Below are positions 41,601 to 49,649 of a DNA stretch of 64,000 bases, one piece after another (within the stretch, counting starts at the first letter, position 1; each line of letters begins with the position of its first letter). The stretch is from Prado023 sp963798745 (GTDB lineage: Bacteria; Actinomycetota; Actinomycetes; S36-B12; CAIYMF01), in contig CAWCUF010000005.1 in the NCBI GenBank assembly GCA_963798745.1, forward strand, positions 62,001-126,000. The letters run 5' to 3'. Both the position numbers and the translations under genes were made by a program. The notes under the pieces are model-generated. The model worked only from the letters and a program-made list of their open reading frames with translations, was not told the origin of the DNA and did not search any database.

Positions 41601-44600
41601 TGTCGATCTCGTGGCGCAGGTGCACCAGGTCGAACACGCAGGAGGCCAGCCCAGCGTCAGCCAGCGCGGCGAACACCTGCGGCCACAGCGCGGCCATCAC
41701 GCGGTCGGGCAGCACACCGGCCGCACCGACGGCGCCGGCGTGGGCCGAGGCCAGCTCAGCGGGGTCGGTGGGGCTGTCGGTGCCCCCGGCGAACATGCTC
41801 AGCAGTCGCGCGCCGGCCTCGCCCAGGGCGGCCTCGGTGATGTCGAACGTGATCACCCCGGACCGCACGCTGACCGCCACCGGGATCATCAGCTCACCGT
41901 CGCCGGGCAGGCCCAGGTCGGGCCAGTCGATCGACAGCGTCAGGCCGGCCTCGTCGTCGACGCACAGGGCGGCGGTCTGCCCCTGGCCCGTGGACCACGT
42001 GGCGCAGCCGCCGAGCAGCGACCACTGCGCGACCGGGCCGATCTGGTGCAGCGGGTTGGGTCGGCTGGCGCCCAGCCAGGTCCAGGTCGGAGCGGCCAGC
42101 GCAGCAGCCAGCAGGGCCTCGGGACCGGCCGCCGGAGCCGCCGGGCTCTGCCCCAGGCGGAACGTCTGGACGTCGCGGGTGTCGTCCTCGCGCACGTCCA
42201 CGACCTCGCCGGCCAGGCGTGCGGCGATCGTGGTCTCGAACCGGTCGAGCAGGTCGGCAACTGGCTCGTCGACGACGCTGATCCCGGCCACCGCGATCGG
42301 GCCCGGGATGATCAGGACCTGGTCGGCGTCGTAGCGGTCGCTGTGCGACTGCCACAGCGAGTCCGACTGGTACCAGCGCCGCACGTCGGCGTCGAGCACC
42401 GGCACGAACGGCACCGGCTTGCCCGGCATCCGCGCCACGGTCAGGAAGTGGGCCACGTCGGCCGGGTGCAGCAGCGCGGTGCGCGCGGCCGGGTGCGCCT
42501 GCACGAGAGCCGCCAGCGCGGCCGCCGGATCGTCGACCGACGCCGGCTGGGCGAACAGGGTCGGGATCGGTCCGGAGTCGAGCGGATCCAGCCGCGCCTC
42601 GGCCCGCTGGAGCAGGGCGATGAACCGCGCCCGGTGCGTCGGGTCCAGCCAGGCGCCATCCTCGTAGCGGCCGTGCCGACCCAGGGCGGTCAGCGCCACG
42701 AACCGCTCGAGCAGCTCGGCGTAGGTCAGCTCGGCGACGTCGCCGAAGTACGGCTTCGCGGTGGCCGCCAGCGCCTCGATGATCTGCGTGCGTCGGGCAG
42801 CCACCGCGCCGGCATCACCGGCGACCTCGTCGAGCAGGGCGGCCGCGCGGGCCGCGCTGTTGGCCAGGAAGTGGATGTCGGCATCCAGGCCGGAGCGCCC
42901 GGAGGTGGTGCCGCCGGCGATCGTGCCGCGGGTGACCCAGCCGTGGTGGCCGGTCGCGGCGGCCAGGGCGGCCTTGACCGAGTCCGAGGCAGCGGACTCG
43001 GCCGTGGCCATCGTGACGGTGCCCAGCAGGATGGCGTCCACCGGCATCGCCGGGGCGCCGTGCGGCAACGACCAGGTGCCGGTCAGCAGGGCGCCGGCGC
43101 GCTCCGGATCACCGACCCCACCGCCGACCGCCAGGACCACGTTGTCGTGCTCGCGGATGAGGTGGTAGGTGGCCAGCAGCAACTCGTCGAGGTCCTCCCA
43201 GGAATGGTGCCCGCCGGCTGCGCCGCCCTCCAGGTGGATCCACACCGGATGCTCGGTGGCGGCAGCGATCGCCAGCACCTCCCGCACCCCGGCGACCGTG
43301 CCGGGCTTGAACGCGTTGAGCCAGATCCCGGCCGCGTTGAGCTCGTCGAGCAGGGCCAGCGCATCCGCGCGATCCGGGATGCCGGCCGACACGGTCACGC
43401 CGTTGATCGGCGCCCCGGCGGCCCGGGCGCGCTGGACCAGCCGCTCGCGGCCCAGGTGCAGGTTCCACAGGTAGGGGTCCAGGTGCAGCGCGTTGAACAC
43501 GACCTCCTGGCCGGGCGCCAGACCCTCGGTGAGCTCCTTCATCCGCTCGGTGAGGATCCGCTCGTTGACCTGGCCCCCGCCGGCGAGCTCCGCGACGTGC
43601 CCGCCGTTGGCCGCCGCGATCACGATCGGCGCCTCGGCCGTCGAGGGCGTCATCCCGGGCAGGATCATCGGGGAGCGCCCGCAGCGCCGGGTGTGCCGGG
43701 TGTCCAGGCGCAGGGTGCCCTCGGCATCCCGCACGACGCGGGGGGCGAACCGTGCGTAGGTCTCGGGGAACGCCGGCGCCCGGCCCGGGCTGAACAGCGC
43801 GGTGCGCCCCGGCGCAGTGGCGGGATCGAGTACCAGCGCGCCACGTCCGCGCAGGACCGCGGTGGATTCCCCGAGCAGCGAGCCCAGCGAGCTGGTGAGC
43901 ACGGCCACGGTCCCGGCCGGCGCAGCGGCGACAAGGGCGTCGGCCCAGTCGTGCGGCCGGGCCAGCACCGAGGTGACCACTGCGCGAAGGGCGCCCTCGC
44001 GCGGAAGGTCGGCGCCAGTGGCCGGATCGATGATGCGGGCCGCGCCATGGTCGGCAAGCGTGAGGCCCAGGGCCTCGATCTGACCCAGCGCCGCCTCGGC
44101 TGCCGGCATCAGGGCGGCGTGATGGAACGGCACGGAGCTGGCGATGGGCTCCCACGCGAATCGCAGCGGGGTGCCCCCGTGCCGCCCGGCGGCGCGGCGC
44201 GAGGCCTCGGCCTGGGCCAGCGCCGCCATCGCCTGGCGCACCTGCGCCAGTGCGGCTGGATCCCCGACCAGCACATGCCGGGTGGGCCCGTTGACGACCC
44301 CGATGGCAACCGACCCGTCGGCCGCGGACTGCGCCAGGATCTCGGCCAGGCGCGCGGTCCGCGGACCGGAGACAGCCACCATCGGCGTGGCTGCCGACTC
44401 ATCCCCGTCCAGCGCGCAGGCGAGCGCGGAGTCTGAGACCGACCAGGGATGCCGGGCGGCGTGCGCGCCCATGATCGCCGCGATCCGGGCAGCGTCGGCG
44501 GCGACCTCGATGTCGACCAGTCCGTCGCGGCCGACGGCGGTCGCGACCACGGCGGCCAGCAGCCCCGCGCTGTGCCCCGCGGCGCGGGTGCCGGCCGAGG

Positions 44601-45060
44601 TGATCGCCGGGTGCAGGCCGTCATCGGCCAGGGTGGCCAGACCGACGAGGTTCACCAACAGGTTGCCGACCAGCGCGTTCGGCCCGGTCGCCGCCACCGC
44701 GGGCACTGGGGAGTCCGTGCCGTCGGGCAACAGGTTCGAGAAGCCGTCGGGGAACAGGCCCAGGGCGCGGACCCGGGGGGTGGCGGCCCAGTCGTCGAGC
44801 TCCGTGCAGACCGTGTCGACCCAGGCTGCGAGGTCCGGGCGACCGACCAGGGCCTCGGCCAGGGCGTGCGGCCAGCGGGGATCGATCCCCGGGTAGAGCA
44901 GGCTCAGGCAGCGCCCGCCGGCACCCAGGGTGTGCGCCAGGCTGCCGGGCATCGCCGGGGACCGGTGCTCGGACCGGCGCGATGCGCCCGAGCCCGCGCG
45001 CGCTGCATCGCGCACGGCGTGGCGACCATCCTCGTTCGACTGTCCTGACGACATCTGCAT
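35668..45060 (-). CDS. fas: Type I fatty acid synthase, single multidomain chain
   Basis: About 3130 residues. I chose ATG 45060 (GAGAGGG upstream); a GTG at 45087 also fits. Domains in order: acetyltransferase (AAGHSAGLL, ~165), enoyl reductase (MILPGMTPSTAEAPIVIAAA, ~467), dehydratase hot-dog region (GDANPIHRSDLLARLVGLPG, ~1257), malonyl/palmitoyl transferase (AGHSVGEYNALAAC, ~1460), ACP (VDSLVDGASSRRNQVLMDLG, ~1830), ketoreductase (EVALVTGASPHSIAWSSVAH, ~2187) and ketosynthase (VAACATAAVSLEEAIDKIAL, ~2785; His in SKHDTST and SLTGHSKGG). It builds long-chain acyl-CoAs in the cytosol, as in mycobacteria. The frame is unbroken. A ~50-bp palindromic element lies inside it at ~2465. Confidence 0.96.
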   Translation of the reverse strand: MQMSSGQSNEDGRHAVRDAARAGSGASRRSEHRSPAMPGSLAHTLGAGGRCLSLLYPGIDPRWPHALAEALVGRPDLAAWVDTVCTELDDWAATPRVRALGLFPDGFSNLLPDGTDSPVPAVAATGPNALVGNLLVNLVGLATLADDGLHPAITSAGTRAAGHSAGLLAAVVATAVGRDGLVDIEVAADAARIAAIMGAHAARHPWSVSDSALACALDGDESAATPMVAVSGPRTARLAEILAQSAADGSVAIGVVNGPTRHVLVGDPAALAQVRQAMAALAQAEASRRAAGRHGGTPLRFAWEPIASSVPFHHAALMPAAEAALGQIEALGLTLADHGAARIIDPATGADLPREGALRAVVTSVLARPHDWADALVAAAPAGTVAVLTSSLGSLLGESTAVLRGRGALVLDPATAPGRTALFSPGRAPAFPETYARFAPRVVRDAEGTLRLDTRHTRRCGRSPMILPGMTPSTAEAPIVIAAANGGHVAELAGGGQVNERILTERMKELTEGLAPGQEVVFNALHLDPYLWNLHLGRERLVQRARAAGAPINGVTVSAGIPDRADALALLDELNAAGIWLNAFKPGTVAGVREVLAIAAATEHPVWIHLEGGAAGGHHSWEDLDELLLATYHLIREHDNVVLAVGGGVGDPERAGALLTGTWSLPHGAPAMPVDAILLGTVTMATAESAASDSVKAALAAATGHHGWVTRGTIAGGTTSGRSGLDADIHFLANSAARAAALLDEVAGDAGAVAARRTQIIEALAATAKPYFGDVAELTYAELLERFVALTALGRHGRYEDGAWLDPTHRARFIALLQRAEARLDPLDSGPIPTLFAQPASVDDPAAALAALVQAHPAARTALLHPADVAHFLTVARMPGKPVPFVPVLDADVRRWYQSDSLWQSHSDRYDADQVLIIPGPIAVAGISVVDEPVADLLDRFETTIAARLAGEVVDVREDDTRDVQTFRLGQSPAAPAAGPEALLAAALAAPTWTWLGASRPNPLHQIGPVAQWSLLGGCATWSTGQGQTAALCVDDEAGLTLSIDWPDLGLPGDGELMIPVAVSVRSGVITFDITEAALGEAGARLLSMFAGGTDSPTDPAELASAHAGAVGAAGVLPDRVMAALWPQVFAALADAGLASCVFDLVHLRHEIDIPDADADANADADAPIQVSRPEVHRTDGGLVISVASRAAGSSVRDRFFVRRTRVDQGLPVAPAPASAEPGGTVTTPARSLGTLTLRAPHRLESFATVSGDANPIHRSDLLARLVGLPGRIVHGMWTSAAATRAVLELAADGDSSRLREWSIDFVAPVLPGQQVTLDVARIGMCSGARVVQVQASTTEGIVALGTAVVAPVPTMYVFPGQGIQALGMGMEGYTASAAARATWDRADAHTRAHLGFSILAVVRQNPPTLRAGGTIYRHPAGVLHLTQFTQVAMATLAAAQVAQLREAGVFDPGAAVAGHSVGEYNALAACSSVLSLEAVVELVFARGLGMHGLVPRDEHGASDYGLAVIRPHLAGLTHAQAQAVVEQVSAQTGELCEIVNHNLRGKQYAVAGTKRALAELAVRLGPGQPGRAPLIAVPGIDVPFHSSALLGGVDDFRGHLRAKLPERIDSAALVGRYVPNLYPVAFGLDRGYVEGVLATCGSPVLVGLLADWEQASADPDALARTLLVELLAWQFASPVRWIETFELACVPRAEGGLGVQRIIEIGVGHAPTLANLAKGSLALPTHRGTKPAVHNIEVDDEVVFERDADPAPIEAESADPAPIKVESVASELVAGAEVEPTAAAPADALPATASATADLPVDHATALSALLALRVGVRVDQLEHDSVDSLVDGASSRRNQVLMDLGKEFGVPAIDGAHEVPLVELTSALAERCPAYRYPGPVLSAAVSGALTAALGPWGATASTLNRRVTEHWGLGEGWVARSALALALGTREGSSRRGGDLATLTGAGAQDLIDAAVQAAATQTGIAVAPVAAQGPAGGAVDARAVTELREHVEGLLGDQATDLLTRLGRTPEPETTDADLAEQSQALARLALLEAEHGAADLVAPAFDARRHVLLASSTQWARADIDHLIQASLRAEAAGAPLADDLAGPWVDQITVHRECDARIPATLAHHRSRAAAAGRQRTVELVDRVLTSTPSGVDVPDLDRVAGALAGTPAAEVVAAAAALTQAPGQFVGEVALVTGASPHSIAWSSVAHLLRGGATVVVVTTTDTSERIAAYRDLERRYAAPGAQLHVVRANLASFADIDALLGWLTTPTLEEVGPTTREVKPALWPTIVLPFAAAPAGGELPDTGRDAQRTLRLLLLGVQRLVGGLAERVADADGTPFTVVLPMSPNHGTFGGDGAYGEAKSALSTMINRWHSEAARWGHCTRLVGAEIGWVRGTGLMAGNDRIAETIEAELGVLTYSSAQMGALIAALATPSFTARAEAAPLEVDLSGGLSGRSDLGAALAAAVARVGVHGIDNSMVDSVHTDETIASLPNLPPVLLGARGVPAGPQAPTAARRAASDMIVIAGIAEYGPWGGSTTRWQAEVEGLAAEGVVELAWRRGLIRWDAAAGGWTDVAEGAPVAEADVATRYRDQVLAGSGVRPLERSDRVAADGYTEFAEVYLDRALSTPVPSQERAQALASATTGAVVSRAQDGWVVTLPAGSAIRVARTRPLTRSVGGQFPTGSDPTRHGLEPGVAGAMDPLAAWNLITTAEALADAGVTPEELVGAVHPSLVGNTQGTGMGGMGSIQALYMDPATGGTHANDVLQEALGNVVSAHVNQGLVGGYGPMVHPVAACATAAVSLEEAIDKIALGKAEIIIGGGWDDLSTEGILGFADMAATADNETMRAAGLDPSEHSRPGDRRRRGFVESQGGGSFVVCRGSVALALGLPVRAVVGYASSFGDGIQTSIPAPGLGALGAVRGGCESPLARALAELGLTPDDVAVVSKHDTSTEANDPNEAFVHATIAEALGRSDGAPLRVISQKSLTGHSKGGAAAWQLAGLCDVFASGIVPGNRNLVSVDPRVAPGPLVVDHRSLARHEPVRAGLLTSLGFGHVSAVVALAHPDVFVAAIPQAQRADYLARAHARRISGARLRLAAQHGGPPVLIRRTDRRLGEGTAEDRRAREVELLVGSTQGPKNSATS
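37642..37686. repeat. Palindromic element copy 1, in frame inside fas
   Basis: Eighteen-base arms (37642-37659 and 37669-37686) are reverse complements with one mismatch, around the 9-nt loop CATCGAATT. With two mismatches the pairing extends to 37638-37690. In the fas frame it reads VHGIDNSMVDSVHTDE, between ketoreductase and ketosynthase regions. It is closely related to the element at 49567-49617. Confidence 0.8.
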
Positions 45061-45107
45061 CTCGACCCTCTCGGCTGTGCAGGCCACCTGATCACGCCCG
45101 CCACTTT

Positions 45108-45125
45108 CATGAGGCTTCCCTCATG
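45108..45125. promoter_or_regulatory. Inverted repeat in the fas upstream region
   Basis: CATGAGG (45108-45114) and CCTCATG (45119-45125) with a 4-bp spacer, 48-65 bp upstream of the chosen fas ATG. It is a candidate operator for a FasR-type regulator. A second perfect palindrome, CCTCGATCGAGG, lies at 45176-45187. The glnE-fas gap is only 177 bp, so the fas promoter should be here. Confidence 0.4.
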
Positions 45126-45237
45126 TTTGGCGGCAATGATACGGGCATCCATGGCCGCCGACGAAATCGAACCGGCCTCGATCGAGGGTGCACGCAGGGC
45201 GCCGGGTCGGGATCGCCGATCCGATCGGCGCTGTGGC

Positions 45238-48177
45238 CTACTGGCCGTAGAAGAGGCGCTCGGCCACCGCACGGGCGCGTCGCGTGGTGCGCCGGTAGTC
45301 CTCGAGCAGCGCCCCGGACTCCCCCGGCGCGTAACCCAGGATGCGGCTGACCGCGCCCAACTCGCCGATGTCGGTCGGCACCATGTCGGTGGCGCGCCCG
45401 CGGACGAGCATGACGACGTTGCGGATGCGGGTGGCCATCCGCCAGGCGTCGCTGAGCACGTCGGCGTCGGTGGGCTCGATCAGTCCGGTCCGTCGGGCCG
45501 CAGCCAGGGCAGCCATCGACCGCGTGGTCCGCAGTTCGGCCACACCGTGGGCGCTCTGGAGCTGCAGGAGCTGGATGACCCACTCGACATCCGACAGTCC
45601 GCCGCGGCCGAGCTTGGTGTGCAGGGTCGGGTCCGCCCCGCGCGGCAGTCGCTCGTTCTCCATCCGCGCCTTCAGCCGGCGGATCTCACGCAGCTGCACC
45701 TCGCCGACCCCCTCGGCCGGCCAGCGGATCGGGTCGATGCCGGCCCGCACGCGGGTCCACGCATCCGCGTCACCGGCCACCCGGTCGGCACGCAGCAGCG
45801 CCTGGGCCTCCCAGAACGATCGCCAGCGCGCGTAGTAGGCCAGGTAGGAGTCCACCGTGCGGACCGCCGGTCCCTGCTTGCCCTCGGGGCGCAGGTCGGT
45901 ATCCAACTGCAGCGGCGGGTCCGGCGACGGGGCGTTGAGCAGCGAGCGCACCTCGCTGGCCACCAGCGTGGCTGCCGCACCGGCCTCCCGCTCGTCGACG
46001 CCGGGCAGCGGGTCATGGACGAACACCACGTCGGCATCGCTGCCGTAGCCGACCTCGCCGCCGCCGTAGCGTCCCATCCCGATCACCAGCATCCGGGTGG
46101 GCAGTTCGGAGCCCCGCGCGATCTGCACCTGGGTGATCGCCGCCTGCAGCGCGCCGGCGATCGTGGCATCGGCGACATCGGTCAGCGCGTTGCCCACGTC
46201 CTCGACGGTGAAGGGTTCGAGGATGTCGATGGCCGCGATCCGGAACAGCTCGCGCCTGCGCAGCCCGCGCAGGGCGGTCACCGCCTCCGAAGCATCGTCG
46301 TAGCGGGCAGCCGTGGCCAGGAACTCTGTCATCAACGGGCCGGACTGCCTGGGGCGCAACTCCTCGGCGTCAGCCAGCAGGGACACCCCCTCCGGGGCAC
46401 GCAGCAGCAGCTCCGTGGCGTACCGGCTGCTGGCCAGCACCCTGGCCATCCGCTGCGCGGACGCCGACTCGTCGCGCAGGAGCCGCAGGTACCAGGGGGT
46501 GCCGCCCAGGTCGTCACTGACCCGCCGGAAGGCCAGCAGCCCGGCGTCGGGATCCGGCGCGTCGGCGAACCAGCCGAGCATCACCGGCAGGAGCGTGCGC
46601 TGGATGGCCGCACGCCGGCTGACTCCGGAGGTCAGCGCCTCGATGTGGTTCAGCGCACCGGCCGGGTCGCGGAAGCCCAGCGCGTCCAGGCGTTCTCGGG
46701 CGGCCTGCGGGGTCAGCCGCGCCTGACCGCTGTCCAGACGCGCCACCGCGTCGAGCAGCGGACGGTAGAACAGCTTCTCGTGGATGCGACGGACCTCGAG
46801 GCCGCGGCGCTGCCACGCCTCGGTCAGCTCGCGCGCCGGGGAGGTCGTGAAGCCCATCGCGCGGCCCAGTCGGCGCAGGTCCTCGTCCTCGCGGGGCACC
46901 ACGTGCGAGCGCACCATCCGGTAGAGCTGGATGCGGTGCTCCAGGGTGCGCAGGAACCGGTAGGAGGCCGCCAACGAGGAGGCATCCTCGCGGCCCACGT
47001 AGCCCCAGGTCGCCAGGCTCTCGAGCGCGGTGAGCGTGGTCGGGCTGCGCAGCATCACGTCACTGCGGCCGTGCACCAGTTGCAGCAGTTGGACGCTGAA
47101 CTCGACATCGCGCAGCCCGCCGCTGCCCAGCTTGAGCTGGCGGTCGGCGTCCTTGGCCGGCACGTTGCCCTCGACGCGCTTGCGCATCCGCTGCACGTCG
47201 GCGACGAAGCCGTCGCGGTCCGCGGCCGCCCAGACGAAGGGCAGGACGGCATCGACGTAGGCCGCACCGAGTTCGGCGTCCCCGGCCACCGCCCGGGCCT
47301 TGAGCAGCGCCTGGAACTCCCAGGTCTTGGCCCAGCGCTCGTAGTAGCCCACGTGGCTGCGCAGCGTGCGGACCAGGGCCCCGGCTCGGCCCTCGGGGCG
47401 AAGGTTGGCATCGACCTCCCAGATGGTGCCCTCGGCGGTGGGCTGGTTGCACAGGCGCATCACGCCAGAGGCCAGGGTGGTCGCGGTGCGCAGTGCTGCC
47501 GACTCGTCGGCGCCGGGCCCCGGCTCGGCGACGAAGACCACGTCGACGTCGCTTCTGTAGTTCAGCTCCCGGCCCCCGCACTTGCCCATGCCGATGATCG
47601 ACAGGCGCACCTCGGGTGCGTCGGGGGGCAGTTGCGCCCGGGCGGCGACCAGCGCACCGGCCAGCACGGCGTCGGCCAGTTCCGACAGGCGCAGGGCCGT
47701 TCGCTCGAACGGGGCATCGTGAGCCACATCGGCGATCACGATGCGCAGCAGCGCAGCCCGGTAGGCCACCCGCAGCGCCTCGGCCGCACCGCCCCCGGCG
47801 CCGGCCTGCTCGAGCTGGGCACATACCTGAGCCGCGGCCGGGGGCGCGGTGTCCTCGAACAGGATGTCCAGGTGCTCGGGGTGCCGCGTCAGGTGCTCGG
47901 CCAGGGCCACGGACACCCCGGTCGTCCGGGCGAACCGACGCCAGGCGCTCGGATCGGCGGCCACCGCAGCGATCCGCTGCGCCGCGGCAGAGTCCAGATC
48001 GAGGGCGGTGCGCAGCACCAGGCCAGGGTCAGCGGCCTCCCCCACCTCGTCGAGCAGGTCATCAGTCCACCACGTGACCTCGGCCAGGGCCGCCCCGACC
48101 GCAACCGCGTTCGGCACCCCGAGCCGGGCCAGCCGGGCGCCGGCCGACTCGGTGCGACTGGAGCGGGGATCCCTCAT
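45238..48177 (-). CDS. glnE: Bifunctional glutamine-synthetase adenylyltransferase/deadenylylase
   Basis: 979 residues, normal for GlnE. Two nucleotidyltransferase domains are present: the N-terminal one around SIIGMGKCGGRELNYRSDVD-VVFV (residue ~205) and the C-terminal one around VIGMGRYGGGEVGYGSDADV (~695), each with the GxD/SDxD metal-binding pattern. The N-terminal half removes AMP from, and the C-terminal half adds it to, a tyrosine of type I-beta glutamine synthetase, tuning nitrogen assimilation. It lies 7 nt downstream of glnA2, in the same order as Rv2222c-Rv2221c of M. tuberculosis. The neighbouring synthetase lacks the target tyrosine, so its substrate is probably another GlnA encoded elsewhere. 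Confidence 0.95.
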   Translation of the reverse strand: MRDPRSSRTESAGARLARLGVPNAVAVGAALAEVTWWTDDLLDEVGEAADPGLVLRTALDLDSAAAQRIAAVAADPSAWRRFARTTGVSVALAEHLTRHPEHLDILFEDTAPPAAAQVCAQLEQAGAGGGAAEALRVAYRAALLRIVIADVAHDAPFERTALRLSELADAVLAGALVAARAQLPPDAPEVRLSIIGMGKCGGRELNYRSDVDVVFVAEPGPGADESAALRTATTLASGVMRLCNQPTAEGTIWEVDANLRPEGRAGALVRTLRSHVGYYERWAKTWEFQALLKARAVAGDAELGAAYVDAVLPFVWAAADRDGFVADVQRMRKRVEGNVPAKDADRQLKLGSGGLRDVEFSVQLLQLVHGRSDVMLRSPTTLTALESLATWGYVGREDASSLAASYRFLRTLEHRIQLYRMVRSHVVPREDEDLRRLGRAMGFTTSPARELTEAWQRRGLEVRRIHEKLFYRPLLDAVARLDSGQARLTPQAARERLDALGFRDPAGALNHIEALTSGVSRRAAIQRTLLPVMLGWFADAPDPDAGLLAFRRVSDDLGGTPWYLRLLRDESASAQRMARVLASSRYATELLLRAPEGVSLLADAEELRPRQSGPLMTEFLATAARYDDASEAVTALRGLRRRELFRIAAIDILEPFTVEDVGNALTDVADATIAGALQAAITQVQIARGSELPTRMLVIGMGRYGGGEVGYGSDADVVFVHDPLPGVDEREAGAAATLVASEVRSLLNAPSPDPPLQLDTDLRPEGKQGPAVRTVDSYLAYYARWRSFWEAQALLRADRVAGDADAWTRVRAGIDPIRWPAEGVGEVQLREIRRLKARMENERLPRGADPTLHTKLGRGGLSDVEWVIQLLQLQSAHGVAELRTTRSMAALAAARRTGLIEPTDADVLSDAWRMATRIRNVVMLVRGRATDMVPTDIGELGAVSRILGYAPGESGALLEDYRRTTRRARAVAERLFYGQ

Positions 48178-48184
48178 GAGCTGG

Positions 48185-49531
48185 CTACAGCACCGGCAGG
48201 TAGCGGTCCAGCTCGTACTGGGTCACCTGGCCGCGGTACTCGTCCCACTCCGCGCGCTTGTTGCGCAGGAAGAAGTCGAACACGTGCTCGCCGAGGGTCT
48301 CGGCCACCAGCTCGCTGCGCTCCATCGCCTGGATCGCCTGGTTCAGGCTCGTGGGCAGCGGCGCCATCCCCAGGGCGCGGCGCTCGTTGTTGCTCAGCGC
48401 CCAGACGTCGTCGTCGGCACCCGGGGGCAGCTCGTAGCCCTCCTCGATGCCCTTCATGCCCGCCGCGAGCAGCAGGGCATAGGCCAGGTAGGGGTTGGCA
48501 GCGGAGTCCATCGCCCGGAACTCGATGCGCGTGGAGTTGCCCTTGTCCGGCTTGTACATCGGCACCCGCAGCAGGGCACTGCGGTTGTTGTGCCCCCAGC
48601 AGACCCATGCGGGCGCCTCGCCACCGCCGGCCAGTCGCTTGTAGGAGTTGACCCACTGGTTGGTGACCGCGGCCATCTCCGCGGCATGGGTGAGGATCCC
48701 GGCCATGAACGAGCGTGCTGTGCTGCTGAGCTGCAGGTGCGCGCCGGCCTCGAAGAACGCGTTGCGGTCACCCTCGAACAGCGACAGGTGGGTGTGCATG
48801 CCCGAGCCAGGGTGGTCCCGGAACGGCTTGGGCATGAAGCTGGCGGTCACGCCCTGCTCGAGAGCCACCTCCTTGACCACCAGCCGGAAGGTCATGATGT
48901 TGTCGGCGGTGGTCAGCGCGTCGGCGTAGCGCAGGTCGATCTCCTGCTGACCCGGACCGCCCTCGTGGTGGCTGAACTCCACGGAGATGCCCATCGACTC
49001 CAGCATCTGGATCGCCTGCCGACGGAAGTCGTAGCCCACGCCCTGTGGGGTGTGATCGAAGTAGCCGCCCTCGTCGACGGGCACCGGCATCTCGCCGGGC
49101 CGGTGCGGCTCCTTGAACAGGAAGAACTCGATCTCCGGGTGGGTGTAGAACGTGAAGCCCTGGTCGGCGGCGCGCGACAGCGTGCGCTTGAGCACGTAGC
49201 GCGGGTCGGCGAACGACGGGGAGCCGTCAGGCATCGTGATGTCGCAGAACATCCGCGCCACGCCCTGGGACTCCCCACGCCAGGGAAGCGCCTGGAAGGT
49301 GCCCGGGTCCGGCATGGCCAGCATGTCGGCCTCCTGGATCCGCGCGAACCCCTCGATGGCCGAGCCGTCGAAGCCGATCCCCTCGCTGAACGCACTCTCC
49401 AACTCGGCCGGGGCGATCGCCACGCTCTTGAGGAATCCGAGCACGTCGGTGAACCACAGGCGCACGAATCGGATGTCCCGCTCCTCGACCGTGCGCAGCA
49501 CGAACTCGGTCTGCTTGTCCATGGGGGCCAT
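48185..49531 (-). CDS. glnA2: Glutamine synthetase GlnA2-type
   Basis: 448 residues (445 if the ATG at 49522, MDKQTEFVLRTVEERDIRFV, is used; neither start has a strong ribosome site). Type I glutamine synthetase motifs: VLGFLKSVAIAP, GIGFDGSAIEGF, HHEGGPGQQEIDLRYADALT, SGMHTHLSLFEGDRNAFFEA, CWGHNNRSALLRVPM and TRIEFRAMDSAANPYLAYAL. It condenses glutamate and ammonia using ATP. The adenylylation segment of type I-beta enzymes (NLYDLPPEE-like) is replaced by DVWALSNNERRALG without the tyrosine, so it should not be a GlnE substrate, as known for GlnA2. It is divergent from nadE across a 119-bp gap holding a perfect palindrome. Confidence 0.92.
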   Translation of the reverse strand: MAPMDKQTEFVLRTVEERDIRFVRLWFTDVLGFLKSVAIAPAELESAFSEGIGFDGSAIEGFARIQEADMLAMPDPGTFQALPWRGESQGVARMFCDITMPDGSPSFADPRYVLKRTLSRAADQGFTFYTHPEIEFFLFKEPHRPGEMPVPVDEGGYFDHTPQGVGYDFRRQAIQMLESMGISVEFSHHEGGPGQQEIDLRYADALTTADNIMTFRLVVKEVALEQGVTASFMPKPFRDHPGSGMHTHLSLFEGDRNAFFEAGAHLQLSSTARSFMAGILTHAAEMAAVTNQWVNSYKRLAGGGEAPAWVCWGHNNRSALLRVPMYKPDKGNSTRIEFRAMDSAANPYLAYALLLAAGMKGIEEGYELPPGADDDVWALSNNERRALGMAPLPTSLNQAIQAMERSELVAETLGEHVFDFFLRNKRAEWDEYRGQVTQYELDRYLPVL

Positions 49532-49566
49532 ACTGCCGCATCCGCGCGGCGCGGCGGGCCGCCCTC

Positions 49567-49617
49567 GTTGCTGTGCACGGAATCGACCATCCAGTTGTCG
49601 ATTCCGTGCACAGCAAC
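49567..49617. repeat. Palindromic element copy 2, between glnA2 and nadE
   Basis: A perfect inverted repeat: 21-base arms 49567-49587 and 49597-49617 around the 9-nt loop CATCCAGTT. The arm core is GTGCACGGAATCGAC. The same core, loop start CATC and loop end TT recur inside fas at 37642-37686. It occupies almost half of the 119-bp divergent promoter region, so it could also act as a regulatory site. Confidence 0.85.
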
Positions 49618-49649
49618 CACGTGGGCACCGGGATCGGTAGCCTGCGGGC

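Noticed and set aside
38848..44436. 1862-codon open frame on the plus strand opposite fas
   Set aside because: Arg/Gly/His/Gln-rich shadow caused by high GC at third positions of fas; no motif, and the minus-strand protein is unmistakable.
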